From JAFLUQ01 sp964537995 (GTDB lineage: Bacteria; Bacillota; Clostridia; UMGS1883), in assembly GCA_964537995.1 (NCBI GenBank), contig CAZICW010000040.1:1-15286 (forward strand): a stretch of DNA of 15,286 nucleotides, read 5' to 3'. The notes under the pieces were generated by a model. It saw only the letters and a program-made list of their open reading frames with translations. It had not been told where the DNA came from and searched no databases. The position numbers were made by a program, and so were the translations under genes. The first letter of the stretch is position 1. Each line of letters opens with the position of its first letter. Below, in pieces: positions 1 through 6,761 of this stretch.

Positions 1-407
1 TCTGCTGCCATATCCTCGGTCAGGTCGGTTATAACGTCGCCCATTGACTGAAGCGTTGCCGCGCTCCACGGAACACCGGCGGCGCTGGCGGGATATATGG
101 CTGTGCCGTGGTCAACGTAATAGTCGGCAAAGCCGCTGTTTTTGATTTCGTCTTCGGAAAGATTCCTTGTGAGCTGATGAACTATCGTTCCAACCATCTC
201 AAGATGTCCAAGCTCCTCCGTACCTATATCGTTCAGTACGCTTTTTGTGACCTCGTTGGGCATCGAAAATCTTTGGCTAAGATAGCGCAGCGACGCCCCA
301 AGCTCACCATTCGGACCGCCGTACTGAGAAATTATAATCTTTGCCATTCTCGGATCGGGGTTCTTTATCTTTACGGGGTAAGCCAATTTTTTTTCATACA
401 TCCACAT
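1..407 (-). CDS. cotJC: CotJC spore-coat manganese catalase, 5' part (cut by window edge)
   Basis: Reading leftwards from ATG 405-407, 135 codons are open to the window edge, beginning MWMYEKKLAYPVKIKNPDPR. This is the N-terminal half of the CotJC/manganese-catalase family, a ferritin-like four-helix protein with a di-manganese centre that breaks down hydrogen peroxide and is deposited in the inner spore coat. Visible candidate metal ligands are Glu35 (GELGASLRY) and the EExxH motif, with Glu65 and His68 (GTEELGHLE). The remaining Glu and His ligands known in the family would lie beyond the edge. An AGGAGG-type ribosome binding site (GGAGG, plus-strand 416-420) fixes the start. The gene begins 13 nt after the cotJB stop, so it is the third gene of a cotJABC operon. 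The family call is firm; catalytic competence cannot be judged from this half. Confidence 0.93.
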   Translation of the reverse strand, partial: MWMYEKKLAYPVKIKNPDPRMAKIIISQYGGPNGELGASLRYLSQRFSMPNEVTKSVLNDIGTEELGHLEMVGTIVHQLTRNLSEDEIKNSGFADYYVDHGTAIYPASAAGVPWSAATLQSMGDVITDLTEDMAA

Positions 408-420
408 ATTATGCGCCTCC

Positions 421-672
421 TTACATATTCCACGGCCATGGCGCCTTGCTCCACTGCCAAGGAGCGGCGGCGGAGCTTGCCGACGCGGTCAGGGGACCGT
501 AGGACTCTTCGTATTCCCTGCGGTATTTGCTTCCGCGTTCAACGGCTTCTTTGTATTTGGTGATGGCCGTCTGGCAGTTCGGATGGGTGTCAAGGTAAAG
601 TAAAAGGTCGTAGGCGGCAAAATCCGATTCCTGAACCTTTTTCAGCATTTGCATACGTTCGCTTTCCGCCAT
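421..672 (-). CDS. cotJB: CotJB spore-coat assembly protein
   Basis: An 83-residue protein beginning MAESERMQMLKKVQESDFAAYDL, with LLLYLDTHPNC near residues 24-34 and a Trp/Pro-rich tail. These are the usual length and features of CotJB, a small protein needed for assembly of the CotJ complex in the spore coat. It has no signal peptide or membrane segment. Its start codon abuts the stop codon of cotJA with no gap, and its ribosome binding site (AGGAGG, minus strand, about 680-686) lies inside the end of cotJA, so the two are probably translationally coupled. It is followed 13 nt later by cotJC. Position in the cassette and sequence agree. The biochemical role of CotJB is not well established in the family. 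Confidence 0.9.
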   Translation of the reverse strand: MAESERMQMLKKVQESDFAAYDLLLYLDTHPNCQTAITKYKEAVERGSKYRREYEESYGPLTASASSAAAPWQWSKAPWPWNM

Positions 673-882
673 TTATAACGCCTCCTCGGAAGAAAAATTA
701 TTTCCGTATACTCCCTTTGGAAGGTTCAGCTCGGGAAAAACAGTTCCGTTTTTTAAGGCTTCGCAGTCGTTGTAGGTTGAGCTAAGTTCCTGAAGCGGAG
801 TGTAAGAATAAGCGAGAGGAAGTTTGTTAAGGCATATGCATTCATCGTAATCGTCGGTTAAAAAATCCATAATTTCTTTCAT
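673..882 (-). CDS. cotJA: CotJA spore-coat protein
   Basis: A 69-residue protein containing LAYSYTPLQELSSTYN (residues about 23-38) and a hydrophilic Asn-rich C-terminus (GVYGNNFSSEEAL). It matches the CotJA family in size, composition and the conserved 'A-Y-TP-Q' stretch. CotJA is the first product of the cotJ operon and, with CotJB and CotJC, forms part of the spore coat laid down in the mother cell. The start ATG at 880-882 has AAGGAG seven bases upstream. A mother-cell sigma-E promoter would be expected from knowledge of Bacillus, but I see no convincing match in the 195 bp separating this gene from lon. Confidence 0.88.
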   Translation of the reverse strand: MKEIMDFLTDDYDECICLNKLPLAYSYTPLQELSSTYNDCEALKNGTVFPELNLPKGVYGNNFSSEEAL

Positions 883-947
883 GCTTAAAGCTCCTTCATG
901 GTATTGGGATGTCTATCCCTTAGCATATTATGAATTAATATAAACTT

Positions 948-988
948 TTGCGCCGCATTTGCACGAATTTTGCGGCGCAACGCGCCGC
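948..988. repeat. GC-rich triple inverted repeat between cotJA and lon
   Basis: TTGCGCCGCA (948-957) and TGCGGCGCAA (971-980) are perfect 10-bp inverted copies around a 13-nt loop. A third arm, GCGCCGC (982-988), is a perfect inverted partner of the middle arm's core GCGGCGC (972-978), separated by only 3 nt. The middle arm can therefore pair with either neighbour. The element lies in the divergent intergenic region, 15 nt before the -35 box of the lon promoter. It has no T-run on either strand, so it is not a typical terminator. It may be an operator for lon and/or cotJ. Confidence 0.75.
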
Positions 989-1003
989 GGAGAGGAAAAA
1001 GGC

Positions 1004-1032
1004 TTGACAACCTCGAATAAAAACAGTATAAT
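1004..1032 (+). promoter_or_regulatory. Consensus sigma-A promoter of lon
   Basis: TTGACA (1004-1009) and TATAAT (1027-1032) are separated by 17 nt, a perfect match to the housekeeping sigma-A/sigma-70 consensus. Transcription would start near 1039, which leaves the TTG at 1051 too close to be a likely start codon and supports an ATG at 1078 or 1087. No CIRCE or CtsR heat-shock operator is visible around it. Confidence 0.92.
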
Positions 1033-1077
1033 ACTTTTATCCGCAGCATATTGCATAAATCGGCGGACAGAAAGGCA

Positions 1078-3480
1078 ATGAGCAAAATGGCGCGAGCAGC
1101 ATTAAGAAAAAAAACCATACCGCTTATCGCGGCGCGCGGGCTGGTTGTTTTCCCGTATATGAATCTCAGCTTCGACGTCGCGCGTCCGATGTCGGTAAAA
1201 GCGGTGGAGCAGGCGCTGAACGGCGACAGAACAATTTTTCTTGTGTCGCAGATAGACGAATTTAAAGATGAAATTACGCGCGAAAACCTGTATTCCATGG
1301 GTACGGTTGCGAAAATAAAACAAAAAATCGACCTCGGCGACGGCGGCATACGTATTCATATCGACGGAGTTTGCCGCGCAGAGCTGGGGGAGCTTTATTC
1401 CCGCGAGGATTATTGTGAAGCGAGCGCGATGCCGCGCCGCAGCATATATGACATTAATGAAACGGAGCTGGAGGCCGCCGTCCGCCGCCTTAAAATTCTG
1501 ACGGACGGCTTCCGCGCTTTCGGCTCGTTCAACGAGGCAAATTTCCCGCCCGAAAGCTTTTTCGCTTCTATTTTCGGCTCTGAGCCGGAAATTATGATTG
1601 ACACACTGGCAAGCACATTGCTTATGCGTGTTGAGGATAAACAGGAAATTCTGGAAATCTTGAGCGTGAACGACAGAATGTACCGCCTGATTGAGCTTAT
1701 CGCCTCCGAGCTGAAGGTTATGGAGGCTGAAGCGGAAATCCTTGACCGCGTAAACGAGCAGATGGAGCAAAACAACCGCGACTATTTCCTCCGTGAGCAG
1801 GCAAAGGCAATACGCGATGAGCTGGGCGAAGGCGACGATGCCGATCGGTATTTCGATAAAATCGCCGCCGCCGATCTGCCCGACAATGTGCGCGAAATTG
1901 CGTTAAACGAGGCGGAAAGACTTGGGAAAATGCAGACCGTTTCGCCCGAAGGCGCGGTTGCGCGCGATTATCTCGATTTGCTGCTTGAGCTTCCGTGGAA
2001 GGTGCGCACCGAGGAAACAACCGATTTGTCGCTTGCGCGCGAAATATTGAACAGAGACCATTTCGGACTTGACAAGGTCAAGGAAAGAATACTGGAGCAG
2101 CTTGCCGTGGCAAAGCTGACGGGAAGCGTCCAAGGCTCGATTCTCTGCCTTGTCGGCCCTCCGGGTGTGGGGAAAACCTCGATAGCGAAATCGCTTGCCG
2201 AAGCGACCGGACGCAGCTTTGCGCGCATGAGTCTCGGCGGTATACGCGATGAAGCGGAAATACGCGGTCATCGGCGTACCTATGTCGGAGCCATGCCCGG
2301 ACGGCTTGTAAACGCGATAAAGCAGGCCAAAAGCATGAATCCCCTGATTTTGCTTGACGAAATCGACAAGGTCGGCAGCGACGGCAGGGGAGACCCATAT
2401 GCCGCTCTTTTGGAGGTTTTGGACGGGGAACAGAATTGCTCCTTCCGGGACAATTATCTTGAAATACCGCTTGACCTTTCCTCGGTTCTGTTTGTGACTA
2501 CAGCGAATACGCTTGACACCGTTCCGCGTCCGTTGCTTGACAGAATGGAGGTTATTGAGCTTTCAAGCTATACCGTTCAGGAAAAAACGGAAATTGCGAA
2601 CCGTTATCTTGTACCGAAGCAGCTAAAGCTTCACGGACTGAAAAAGGGCTCTCTCAAAATTAAGGAAGGCACAATTGAAGCCATAATAAACGGATATACA
2701 AGCGAAGCCGGAGTACGAGGGCTTGAGAGGGAGATAAGAACCGTTTGCCGAAAAGCGGCGACGGAAATTGCCGAAGGAAGAAAAAGTGTAAGCGTGAATG
2801 AAAATACGCTGCACAAATATCTTGGCACACGCAAATTCCTTGACCCGAAGCCGAGAAGCGAGGAGCTTATCGGCGTGGCGACGGGGCTTGCGTGGACGGA
2901 AGTCGGCGGCGACACTCTTGATATTGAAGTAAACGTAATGGACGGCAGCGGAAAGCTTGAACTGACGGGTTCTCTCGGAGATGTTATGAAAGAATCCGCA
3001 AAGGCGGCGCTCAGCTTTATACGCTCAATTTCGGCGGAACTGAAGCTCGGCGGCGATTTTTACAAAACAAAGGACATTCACATCCATGTGCCGGAGGGCG
3101 CGACTCCCAAGGACGGTCCGAGCGCGGGAATAACGATTGCCGCGGCTCTTGCGAGCGCGCTTACGGGACGTCCCGTTCGCGCCGATGTTGCCATGACGGG
3201 CGAAATAACTCTGCGCGGACGTGTGCTGCCGATAGGCGGACTGAGGGAAAAATCCCTTGCCGCATACAGACTGGGTATAAAAAATATAATAATTCCCGAT
3301 GAAAACAAAAAGGATCTTGACGACTTGGCCGAACCGGTCAAAGAGGAAGTAACCTTCTTCCCCGTAAAGGACTGCCGCGAGGTGCTGAAAATCGCCTTGC
3401 TTCCGCTTGCGGAGGTTAAATTGTCCCATCCGATTGCAATTCCGTCCGAAAGGAGAAACCAGCGCCATGAATATTCATAA
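1078..3480 (+). CDS. lon: ATP-dependent protease Lon (LonA)
   Basis: An 800-residue soluble AAA+ protease that unfolds and degrades damaged and regulatory proteins. In order it has the N-terminal substrate-binding domain (from IPLIAARGLVVFPY, about 14-27), a coiled-coil segment (about 210-255, FLREQAKAIRDELGE), the AAA+ domain with Walker A GPPGVGKT (360-367) and Walker B LLDEID (425-430), and the Ser-Lys protease domain with catalytic Ser682 in PKDGPSAG and Lys725 in LREKS. All key residues are present and the length is normal for LonA. The start is ambiguous. ATG 1078 has a purine-rich AGAAAGG only 2 nt upstream, ATG 1087 is better spaced (11 nt), and a longer TTG start at 1051 has no ribosome binding site. 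The C-terminus runs about 20 residues past the usual end and overlaps engB by 14 nt. The lon-engB pairing is common in Firmicutes. Confidence 0.97.
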   Translation: MSKMARAALRKKTIPLIAARGLVVFPYMNLSFDVARPMSVKAVEQALNGDRTIFLVSQIDEFKDEITRENLYSMGTVAKIKQKIDLGDGGIRIHIDGVCRAELGELYSREDYCEASAMPRRSIYDINETELEAAVRRLKILTDGFRAFGSFNEANFPPESFFASIFGSEPEIMIDTLASTLLMRVEDKQEILEILSVNDRMYRLIELIASELKVMEAEAEILDRVNEQMEQNNRDYFLREQAKAIRDELGEGDDADRYFDKIAAADLPDNVREIALNEAERLGKMQTVSPEGAVARDYLDLLLELPWKVRTEETTDLSLAREILNRDHFGLDKVKERILEQLAVAKLTGSVQGSILCLVGPPGVGKTSIAKSLAEATGRSFARMSLGGIRDEAEIRGHRRTYVGAMPGRLVNAIKQAKSMNPLILLDEIDKVGSDGRGDPYAALLEVLDGEQNCSFRDNYLEIPLDLSSVLFVTTANTLDTVPRPLLDRMEVIELSSYTVQEKTEIANRYLVPKQLKLHGLKKGSLKIKEGTIEAIINGYTSEAGVRGLEREIRTVCRKAATEIAEGRKSVSVNENTLHKYLGTRKFLDPKPRSEELIGVATGLAWTEVGGDTLDIEVNVMDGSGKLELTGSLGDVMKESAKAALSFIRSISAELKLGGDFYKTKDIHIHVPEGATPKDGPSAGITIAAALASALTGRPVRADVAMTGEITLRGRVLPIGGLREKSLAAYRLGIKNIIIPDENKKDLDDLAEPVKEEVTFFPVKDCREVLKIALLPLAEVKLSHPIAIPSERRNQRHEYS

Positions 3481-4063
3481 TGCCTCGCTCGTAATCAGCG
3501 CGGTAGAGCCGAAGCAGTATCCAAGCGCCGACATTCCCGAAATTGCCTTTGTAGGAAGAAGCAATGTCGGGAAAAGCTCGTTTATCAATAAGCTGCTCAA
3601 CCGTAAAAATCTGGCGCGAACAAGCTCCAAGCCCGGGAAAACGGCAACGATAAACTTTTACAATATAGACGACACGGTTTATTTTGTCGATTTGCCCGGA
3701 TACGGCTATGCTCAGGTGAGCAAGGAAGAAAAAAAGAGGTGGGCAAAAATGATTGAAACATACCTCGGCGAGCGCAAGCAGCTTTGCTGTACGGCATTGC
3801 TGGTGGACGCGCGTCATAAGCCGACGGCCGACGATGTGACTATGCTGAACTGGATAAAGGCGGCGCAGGATTTCGCCCTTGTTTTTGCCACAAAGTGCGA
3901 TAAAACGGCAAAAACAAAGCTTAACGACAATCTTGACGAGGTTTACCTGACCCTCGGACTTGACGACGACGACATAATGATTCCCGTAAGCTCGGAAACG
4001 GGCTTCGGCATTGATGACGCGTGGGAAGCGATTTATGAGATTTGCGGCTTGACAAAAGCGTAA
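3467..4063 (+). CDS. engB: Ribosome biogenesis GTPase EngB/YsxC
   Basis: A 198-residue TrmE-Era-type GTPase needed for late assembly of the 50S ribosomal subunit. The G motifs are complete: G1 GRSNVGKSS (30-38), G3 DLPG (75-78), G4 TKCD (142-145) and G5 SSETG (175-179). The family-specific G2 region KPGKTATINFY (56-66) is also present. I chose ATG 3467 because GAAAGGAG ends 11 nt before it and the protein then starts at the usual EngB position. A longer in-frame start at 3407 lies well inside lon and has no support. The gene overlaps the end of lon by 14 nt, so the two are probably coupled. Its last codons (Leu-Thr = TTG ACA) double as the -35 box of the rnpB promoter. Confidence 0.97.
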   Translation: MNIHNASLVISAVEPKQYPSADIPEIAFVGRSNVGKSSFINKLLNRKNLARTSSKPGKTATINFYNIDDTVYFVDLPGYGYAQVSKEEKKRWAKMIETYLGERKQLCCTALLVDARHKPTADDVTMLNWIKAAQDFALVFATKCDKTAKTKLNDNLDEVYLTLGLDDDDIMIPVSSETGFGIDDAWEAIYEICGLTKA

Positions 4064-4077
4064 CGCCGTGTTATAAT
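4049..4077 (+). promoter_or_regulatory. Consensus promoter of rnpB inside the end of engB
   Basis: TTGACA (4049-4054) and TATAAT (4072-4077) have a 17-nt spacer, an exact sigma-A consensus. The -35 box is the Leu-Thr codon pair near the engB C-terminus and the -10 box lies after the stop codon. The predicted transcription start, about 4083-4085, coincides with the first base of RNase P RNA helix P1, so little or no 5' trimming would be needed. Confidence 0.92.
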
Positions 4078-4083
4078 AAAGCT

Positions 4084-4419
<336 letters not shown>

Positions 4420-4420
4420 A

Positions 4421-4451
4421 AAAGGGAGCTGCAAAACGCAGGTCCCTTTTT
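4421..4451 (+). terminator. Rho-independent terminator of rnpB
   Basis: AAAGGGA-G-CTGC, loop AAAAC, then GCAG-G-TCCC form a stem with one G-G mismatch, followed by TTTTT (4447-4451). It begins two bases after the 3' end of helix P1 of RNase P RNA. Confidence 0.92.
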
Positions 4452-4474
4452 AGTGCTTCAAGGCGCGAAAGCCG

Positions 4475-4502
4475 CCGCGCGTTACGACGTCCGCACGCGC
4501 GG
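4475..4502. repeat. GC-rich inverted repeat upstream of the trxB promoter
   Basis: CCGCGCGT (4475-4482) and ACGCGCGG (4495-4502) are perfect inverted copies around a 12-nt loop. No T-run follows on either strand. The element lies between the rnpB terminator and the trxB -35 box (13 nt gap), a placement similar to the GC-rich repeat upstream of the lon promoter. Its function is unknown; part of the match may reflect a genome rich in CGC and GCG. Confidence 0.5.
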
Positions 4503-4515
4503 GAATAAAAAACGC

Positions 4516-4545
4516 TTGACAAACACAATATAGCTATAGTACAAT
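4516..4545 (+). promoter_or_regulatory. Promoter of trxB
   Basis: TTGACA (4516-4521), an 18-nt spacer and TACAAT (4540-4545) form a good sigma-A promoter about 45 nt upstream of the trxB ribosome binding site. The -10 box lies within a long inverted repeat listed separately. Confidence 0.82.
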
Positions 4546-4554
4546 ATATTGTGT
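4523..4554. promoter_or_regulatory. Candidate operator: dyad over the trxB -10 box
   Basis: ACACAATATA (4523-4532) and TATATTGTGT (4545-4554) are perfect 10-bp inverted copies separated by 12 nt. They flank and touch the -10 box. A perfect 12-bp palindrome, ACAATATATTGT (4541-4552), overlaps the right arm, and another palindrome, TTGTACAA (4570-4577), lies downstream in the leader. The left arm is upstream of the predicted start of transcription, so the dyad is better explained as a protein-binding site than as an RNA hairpin. The regulator is unknown. Confidence 0.5.
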
Positions 4555-4597
4555 GATTATGTATAAATATTGTACAAATGCAATCGCGGAGGAATAT

Positions 4598-5467
4598 ATG
4601 TACGACACAATAATAGTCGGCGGCGGGCCTGCGGGTCTGACCGCGGCAATATACTGCGCCGGCGGCGGACAGAGGGTTCTTTTGCTTGAGGGCGGAGCCT
4701 TCGGCGGACAGATGACGCTTACGGAAAAAATCAAAAATTATCCGGCTTTCCCTGACGGCATTGACGGAAGCTCCCTTGCCGAACTTATGAGGAGACAGGC
4801 CGAAACCCTCGGAGCGGAGCTTAAACGCGAAAAAGTAAAGGAAATTTCGCTTGAAAATAAAACCGCGCTGACCCGAAAGGGCAGTTACGTCGCGGATAAC
4901 ATGATTCTCGCAATGGGAGCGTCGCCGCGTCCGCTCGGAGTAAAGGGCGAAAAGGAGCTTGTCGGCGCGGGAGTGAGCTACTGCGCCGTGTGCGACGGCG
5001 GCTTTTTCAAAGGAAAAACGGCGGCCGTGGTCGGCGGCGGGGATACCGCCGTGCATGATTGCGAATATCTAAGCCGCATATGCAAGAAGGTATGGCTTAT
5101 CCACCGCAGGGATTCCCTGCGCGGAGGGGAAGCCGCGCTCCGACGCGTAGCCTTGCCGAATGTGGAGTTTCTTCCGCGTACCGAGGCGGACGAGCTTATT
5201 GCCGAAAACGGTCACCTGAGCAAAATCCGTTTGAAGGACGGGCGGGTTCTTGCCGCCGACGGGGTGTTCATAGCTGTCGGAACTCTTCCGCGTACCGAGC
5301 TTGTGGCGGGTCAGCTTGAGCTTGACGGCGGATATGTCGTTACGGACGAAAATATGAAAACCTCGGTTGACGGAGTTTATGCCGTCGGAGATATACGGAA
5401 AAAGCCGTTAAGTCAGATTGTGACGGCAGCCGCCGACGGAGCTGTCGCCGCGGGCGCGATACTGTAA
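4598..5467 (+). CDS. trxB: Thioredoxin reductase (TrxB-type flavoprotein)
   Basis: A 289-residue FAD/NAD(P)H flavoprotein that passes electrons to thioredoxin in the cytoplasm. Visible elements are the FAD-binding GGGPAGLTAA (8-17), FGGQMTLTEKIKNYP (35-49), the redox-active CAVCDG (Cys129 and Cys132), the second nucleotide site VVGGGDTAV (144-152), the NADPH-phosphate motif HRRxxxR (169-175), and the C-terminal FAD motif YAVGDI (261-266). It is slightly short for the family (about 305-320) but has no missing motif. ATG 4598 is preceded by GGAGG with a 5-nt spacer; an upstream GTG at 4553 has no ribosome binding site and falls near the start of transcription. It is followed 16 nt later by an amidohydrolase gene, probably in one operon. 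The presence of HRRxxxR favours NADPH over a ferredoxin-dependent variant. Confidence 0.93.
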   Translation: MYDTIIVGGGPAGLTAAIYCAGGGQRVLLLEGGAFGGQMTLTEKIKNYPAFPDGIDGSSLAELMRRQAETLGAELKREKVKEISLENKTALTRKGSYVADNMILAMGASPRPLGVKGEKELVGAGVSYCAVCDGGFFKGKTAAVVGGGDTAVHDCEYLSRICKKVWLIHRRDSLRGGEAALRRVALPNVEFLPRTEADELIAENGHLSKIRLKDGRVLAADGVFIAVGTLPRTELVAGQLELDGGYVVTDENMKTSVDGVYAVGDIRKKPLSQIVTAAADGAVAAGAIL

Positions 5468-5483
5468 AAAGGAGTGGAGCCTT

Positions 5484-6608
5484 ATGGCGTCGATAAAAAA
5501 CGGATACATTCTTACGATGGACAAAAAAGCGATAAAGAACGGCTTTGTTTCCTTTGAAAACGGAAAAATTACGGAAATTGGCGAAATGTCCGATTTTAAG
5601 GACAGCGAAGAGAGCTTTGACGCCGAGGGCGGATATGTGATTCCCGGTCTTGTGGACGCGCATTCGCACATCGGAATGTGGGAGGACTCGCTCGGCGCGG
5701 AGGGTGCCGACGGCAACGAGGAAACCGATCCGATAACTCCCCAGCTTCGCGCAATTGATGCGGTAAACCCGATGGACAGGGCTTTCTCCGAGGCTCTTGC
5801 CGCGGGTGTGACCGCGGTCGTCACCGGCCCCGGAAGCGCAAATCCGATCGGAGGAACCTTTACGGCAATGAAAACCGCGGGGCTGCGTGCCGACGATATG
5901 ATAATAGCTGCCGAAGCGGCCGTAAAATTTGCCTTCGGCGAAAATCCGAAGAGTGTTTACGGCGAAAAAAAGCAGTTCCCGTCAACACGCATGGGAACCG
6001 CCGCCGCAATACGCGAAGCGCTTATCCGTGCGCGTCGGTATGCCGAGGATGAAGAGGCTGAATTTGACTTCAAAAGCGAATGTCTTGCCCGCTGCTTGGA
6101 CGGCGGTATGCTCGTGAAAGCCCATGCTCACCGCGCCGACGATATTTTTACGGCAATACGCATAGCCAAGGAATTTAATCTCAAAATGACAATAGAACAC
6201 TGTACGGAGGGTCATCTGATCGCCGAAATGCTGAAGGAAGAAAATATCGGCGTTTGTGTCGGCCCGAGCCTTTCGGATCGCAGCAAGCCCGAGCTTAGCC
6301 GCCTTTCCTATGAAACCGCCGCCGCTCTCGCGAACGCGGGACTTACAGTGGCAATCATAACCGATCACCCCGAAATCCCCGAAAAGCATCTTCCGCTCTG
6401 CGCGGCAATGGCGGTGCGCGGCGGTATGGATAAAACCGAGGCTCTGAAAGCCGTGACGATAAACGCGGCAAAGCTTTGCGGTATTGACGACAGGGTCGGC
6501 TCGCTGACCGTCGGAAAGGACGCCGATATAGCCGTGTTCGACCGTTTCCCTCTGGATTTTGAGGCAAATATAAGGGCGGTTTTTGTTGACGGCTGTCGGA
6601 AAATATGA
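5484..6608 (+). CDS. Metal-dependent amidohydrolase, substrate unknown
   Basis: A 374-residue cytoplasmic amidohydrolase-superfamily protein, of the imidazolonepropionase-like or prolidase-like sort. The N-terminal beta-sandwich (1-50) leads into VIPGLVDAHSH (52-62) with metal ligands His60 and His62. Other likely active-site residues are Lys148 in VKFAFGENPK (possible carbamylated lysine), His214/His216 in KAHAHRADD, His239 in IEHCTEGH, and Asp294 in ITDHPE. The barrel is followed by the usual C-terminal sandwich GSLTVGKDADIAVF (339-352). The set appears complete for a catalytic enzyme. AAAAAGGAG ends 9 nt before the ATG and only 16 nt separate it from trxB, so the two are likely co-transcribed. 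I cannot name the substrate; hydrolysis of a cyclic amide or of a dipeptide are family-level possibilities only. Confidence 0.85.
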   Translation: MASIKNGYILTMDKKAIKNGFVSFENGKITEIGEMSDFKDSEESFDAEGGYVIPGLVDAHSHIGMWEDSLGAEGADGNEETDPITPQLRAIDAVNPMDRAFSEALAAGVTAVVTGPGSANPIGGTFTAMKTAGLRADDMIIAAEAAVKFAFGENPKSVYGEKKQFPSTRMGTAAAIREALIRARRYAEDEEAEFDFKSECLARCLDGGMLVKAHAHRADDIFTAIRIAKEFNLKMTIEHCTEGHLIAEMLKEENIGVCVGPSLSDRSKPELSRLSYETAAALANAGLTVAIITDHPEIPEKHLPLCAAMAVRGGMDKTEALKAVTINAAKLCGIDDRVGSLTVGKDADIAVFDRFPLDFEANIRAVFVDGCRKI

Positions 6609-6610
6609 GA

Positions 6611-6643
6611 TTGTCAACCTTAAAAACGAAATAAAGGCTACAA
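6611..6643. promoter_or_regulatory. Candidate BirA operator 1 upstream of bioY
   Basis: TTGTCAACC (6611-6619), 15 nt, then AGGCTACAA (6635-6643) resembles the BirA biotin-repressor operator, which as I recall it is TTGTwAACC, 14-16 nt, GGTTwACAA. The left half is nearly perfect and the right half is weaker. Its location before a biotin transporter gene fits BirA control. The sites lie upstream of the clear bioY promoter rather than on it, which is unusual and lowers confidence. Confidence 0.45.
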
Positions 6644-6649
6644 TAATAG

Positions 6650-6682
6650 CATTAAACAGTATATGAAATATAAGGTTTACAA
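6650..6682. promoter_or_regulatory. Candidate BirA operator 2 upstream of bioY
   Basis: CATTAAACA (6650-6658), 15 nt, then GGTTTACAA (6674-6682). The right half is a perfect BirA-type half-site; the left keeps only the TAAAC core. The spacing equals that of the candidate site 39 bp upstream. The right half also forms, with ATTGTCAACCTT at 6610-6621, a nearly perfect 12-bp inverted repeat (one mismatch) across 50 nt. Confidence 0.4.
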
Positions 6683-6699
6683 TTTTTCGCTAAAATATG

Positions 6700-6729
6700 T
6701 TGACAGCATTTCCGTCATTGATGTATAAT
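6700..6729 (+). promoter_or_regulatory. Promoter of the bioY-exoA-rsmA cluster
   Basis: TTGACA (6700-6705), an 18-nt spacer and TATAAT (6724-6729). An A/T stretch with AATTTTT begins 19 nt upstream of the -35 box, in the position occupied by the GTGAATTT element at three other promoters in this window. Confidence 0.9.
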
Positions 6730-6761
6730 ATCACCATACATCAAGAAAGGAAATGTTTGCA

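Noticed and set aside
900..960. Sigma-E or sigma-G promoter for cotJA on the minus strand (CATAATAT or CATCCCAAT as -10)
   Set aside because: Neither candidate has a convincing -35 partner at the right spacing. A sporulation promoter is expected but not readable with confidence.
1051..1077. Upstream TTG start that would lengthen Lon by nine residues
   Set aside because: It lies only about 12 nt after the predicted transcription start, has no ribosome binding site, and LonA proteins normally begin near the IPLIAARG segment, close to ATG 1078/1087.
1004..1077. Heat-shock operators (CIRCE, CtsR heptads) near lon
   Set aside because: Neither the TTAGCACTC/GAGTGCTAA pair nor tandem GGTCAAA/AGTCAAA heptads are present around the promoter.
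1102..2398. Long antisense open frames opposite lon
   Set aside because: They are shadows of a GC-rich gene in other frames: no ribosome binding sites, no recognisable domains, and lon is complete on the other strand.
6753..6761. Earlier ATG for BioY (Met-Phe-Ala-Met)
   Set aside because: The AAAGG ribosome binding site ends only 2 nt before it, while ATG 6762 has normal spacing and gives the usual BioY start.
6609..6761. Riboswitch or attenuator before bioY
   Set aside because: No conserved riboswitch core or terminator hairpin is visible, and transcription from the clear promoter leaves a leader of only about 25 nt.
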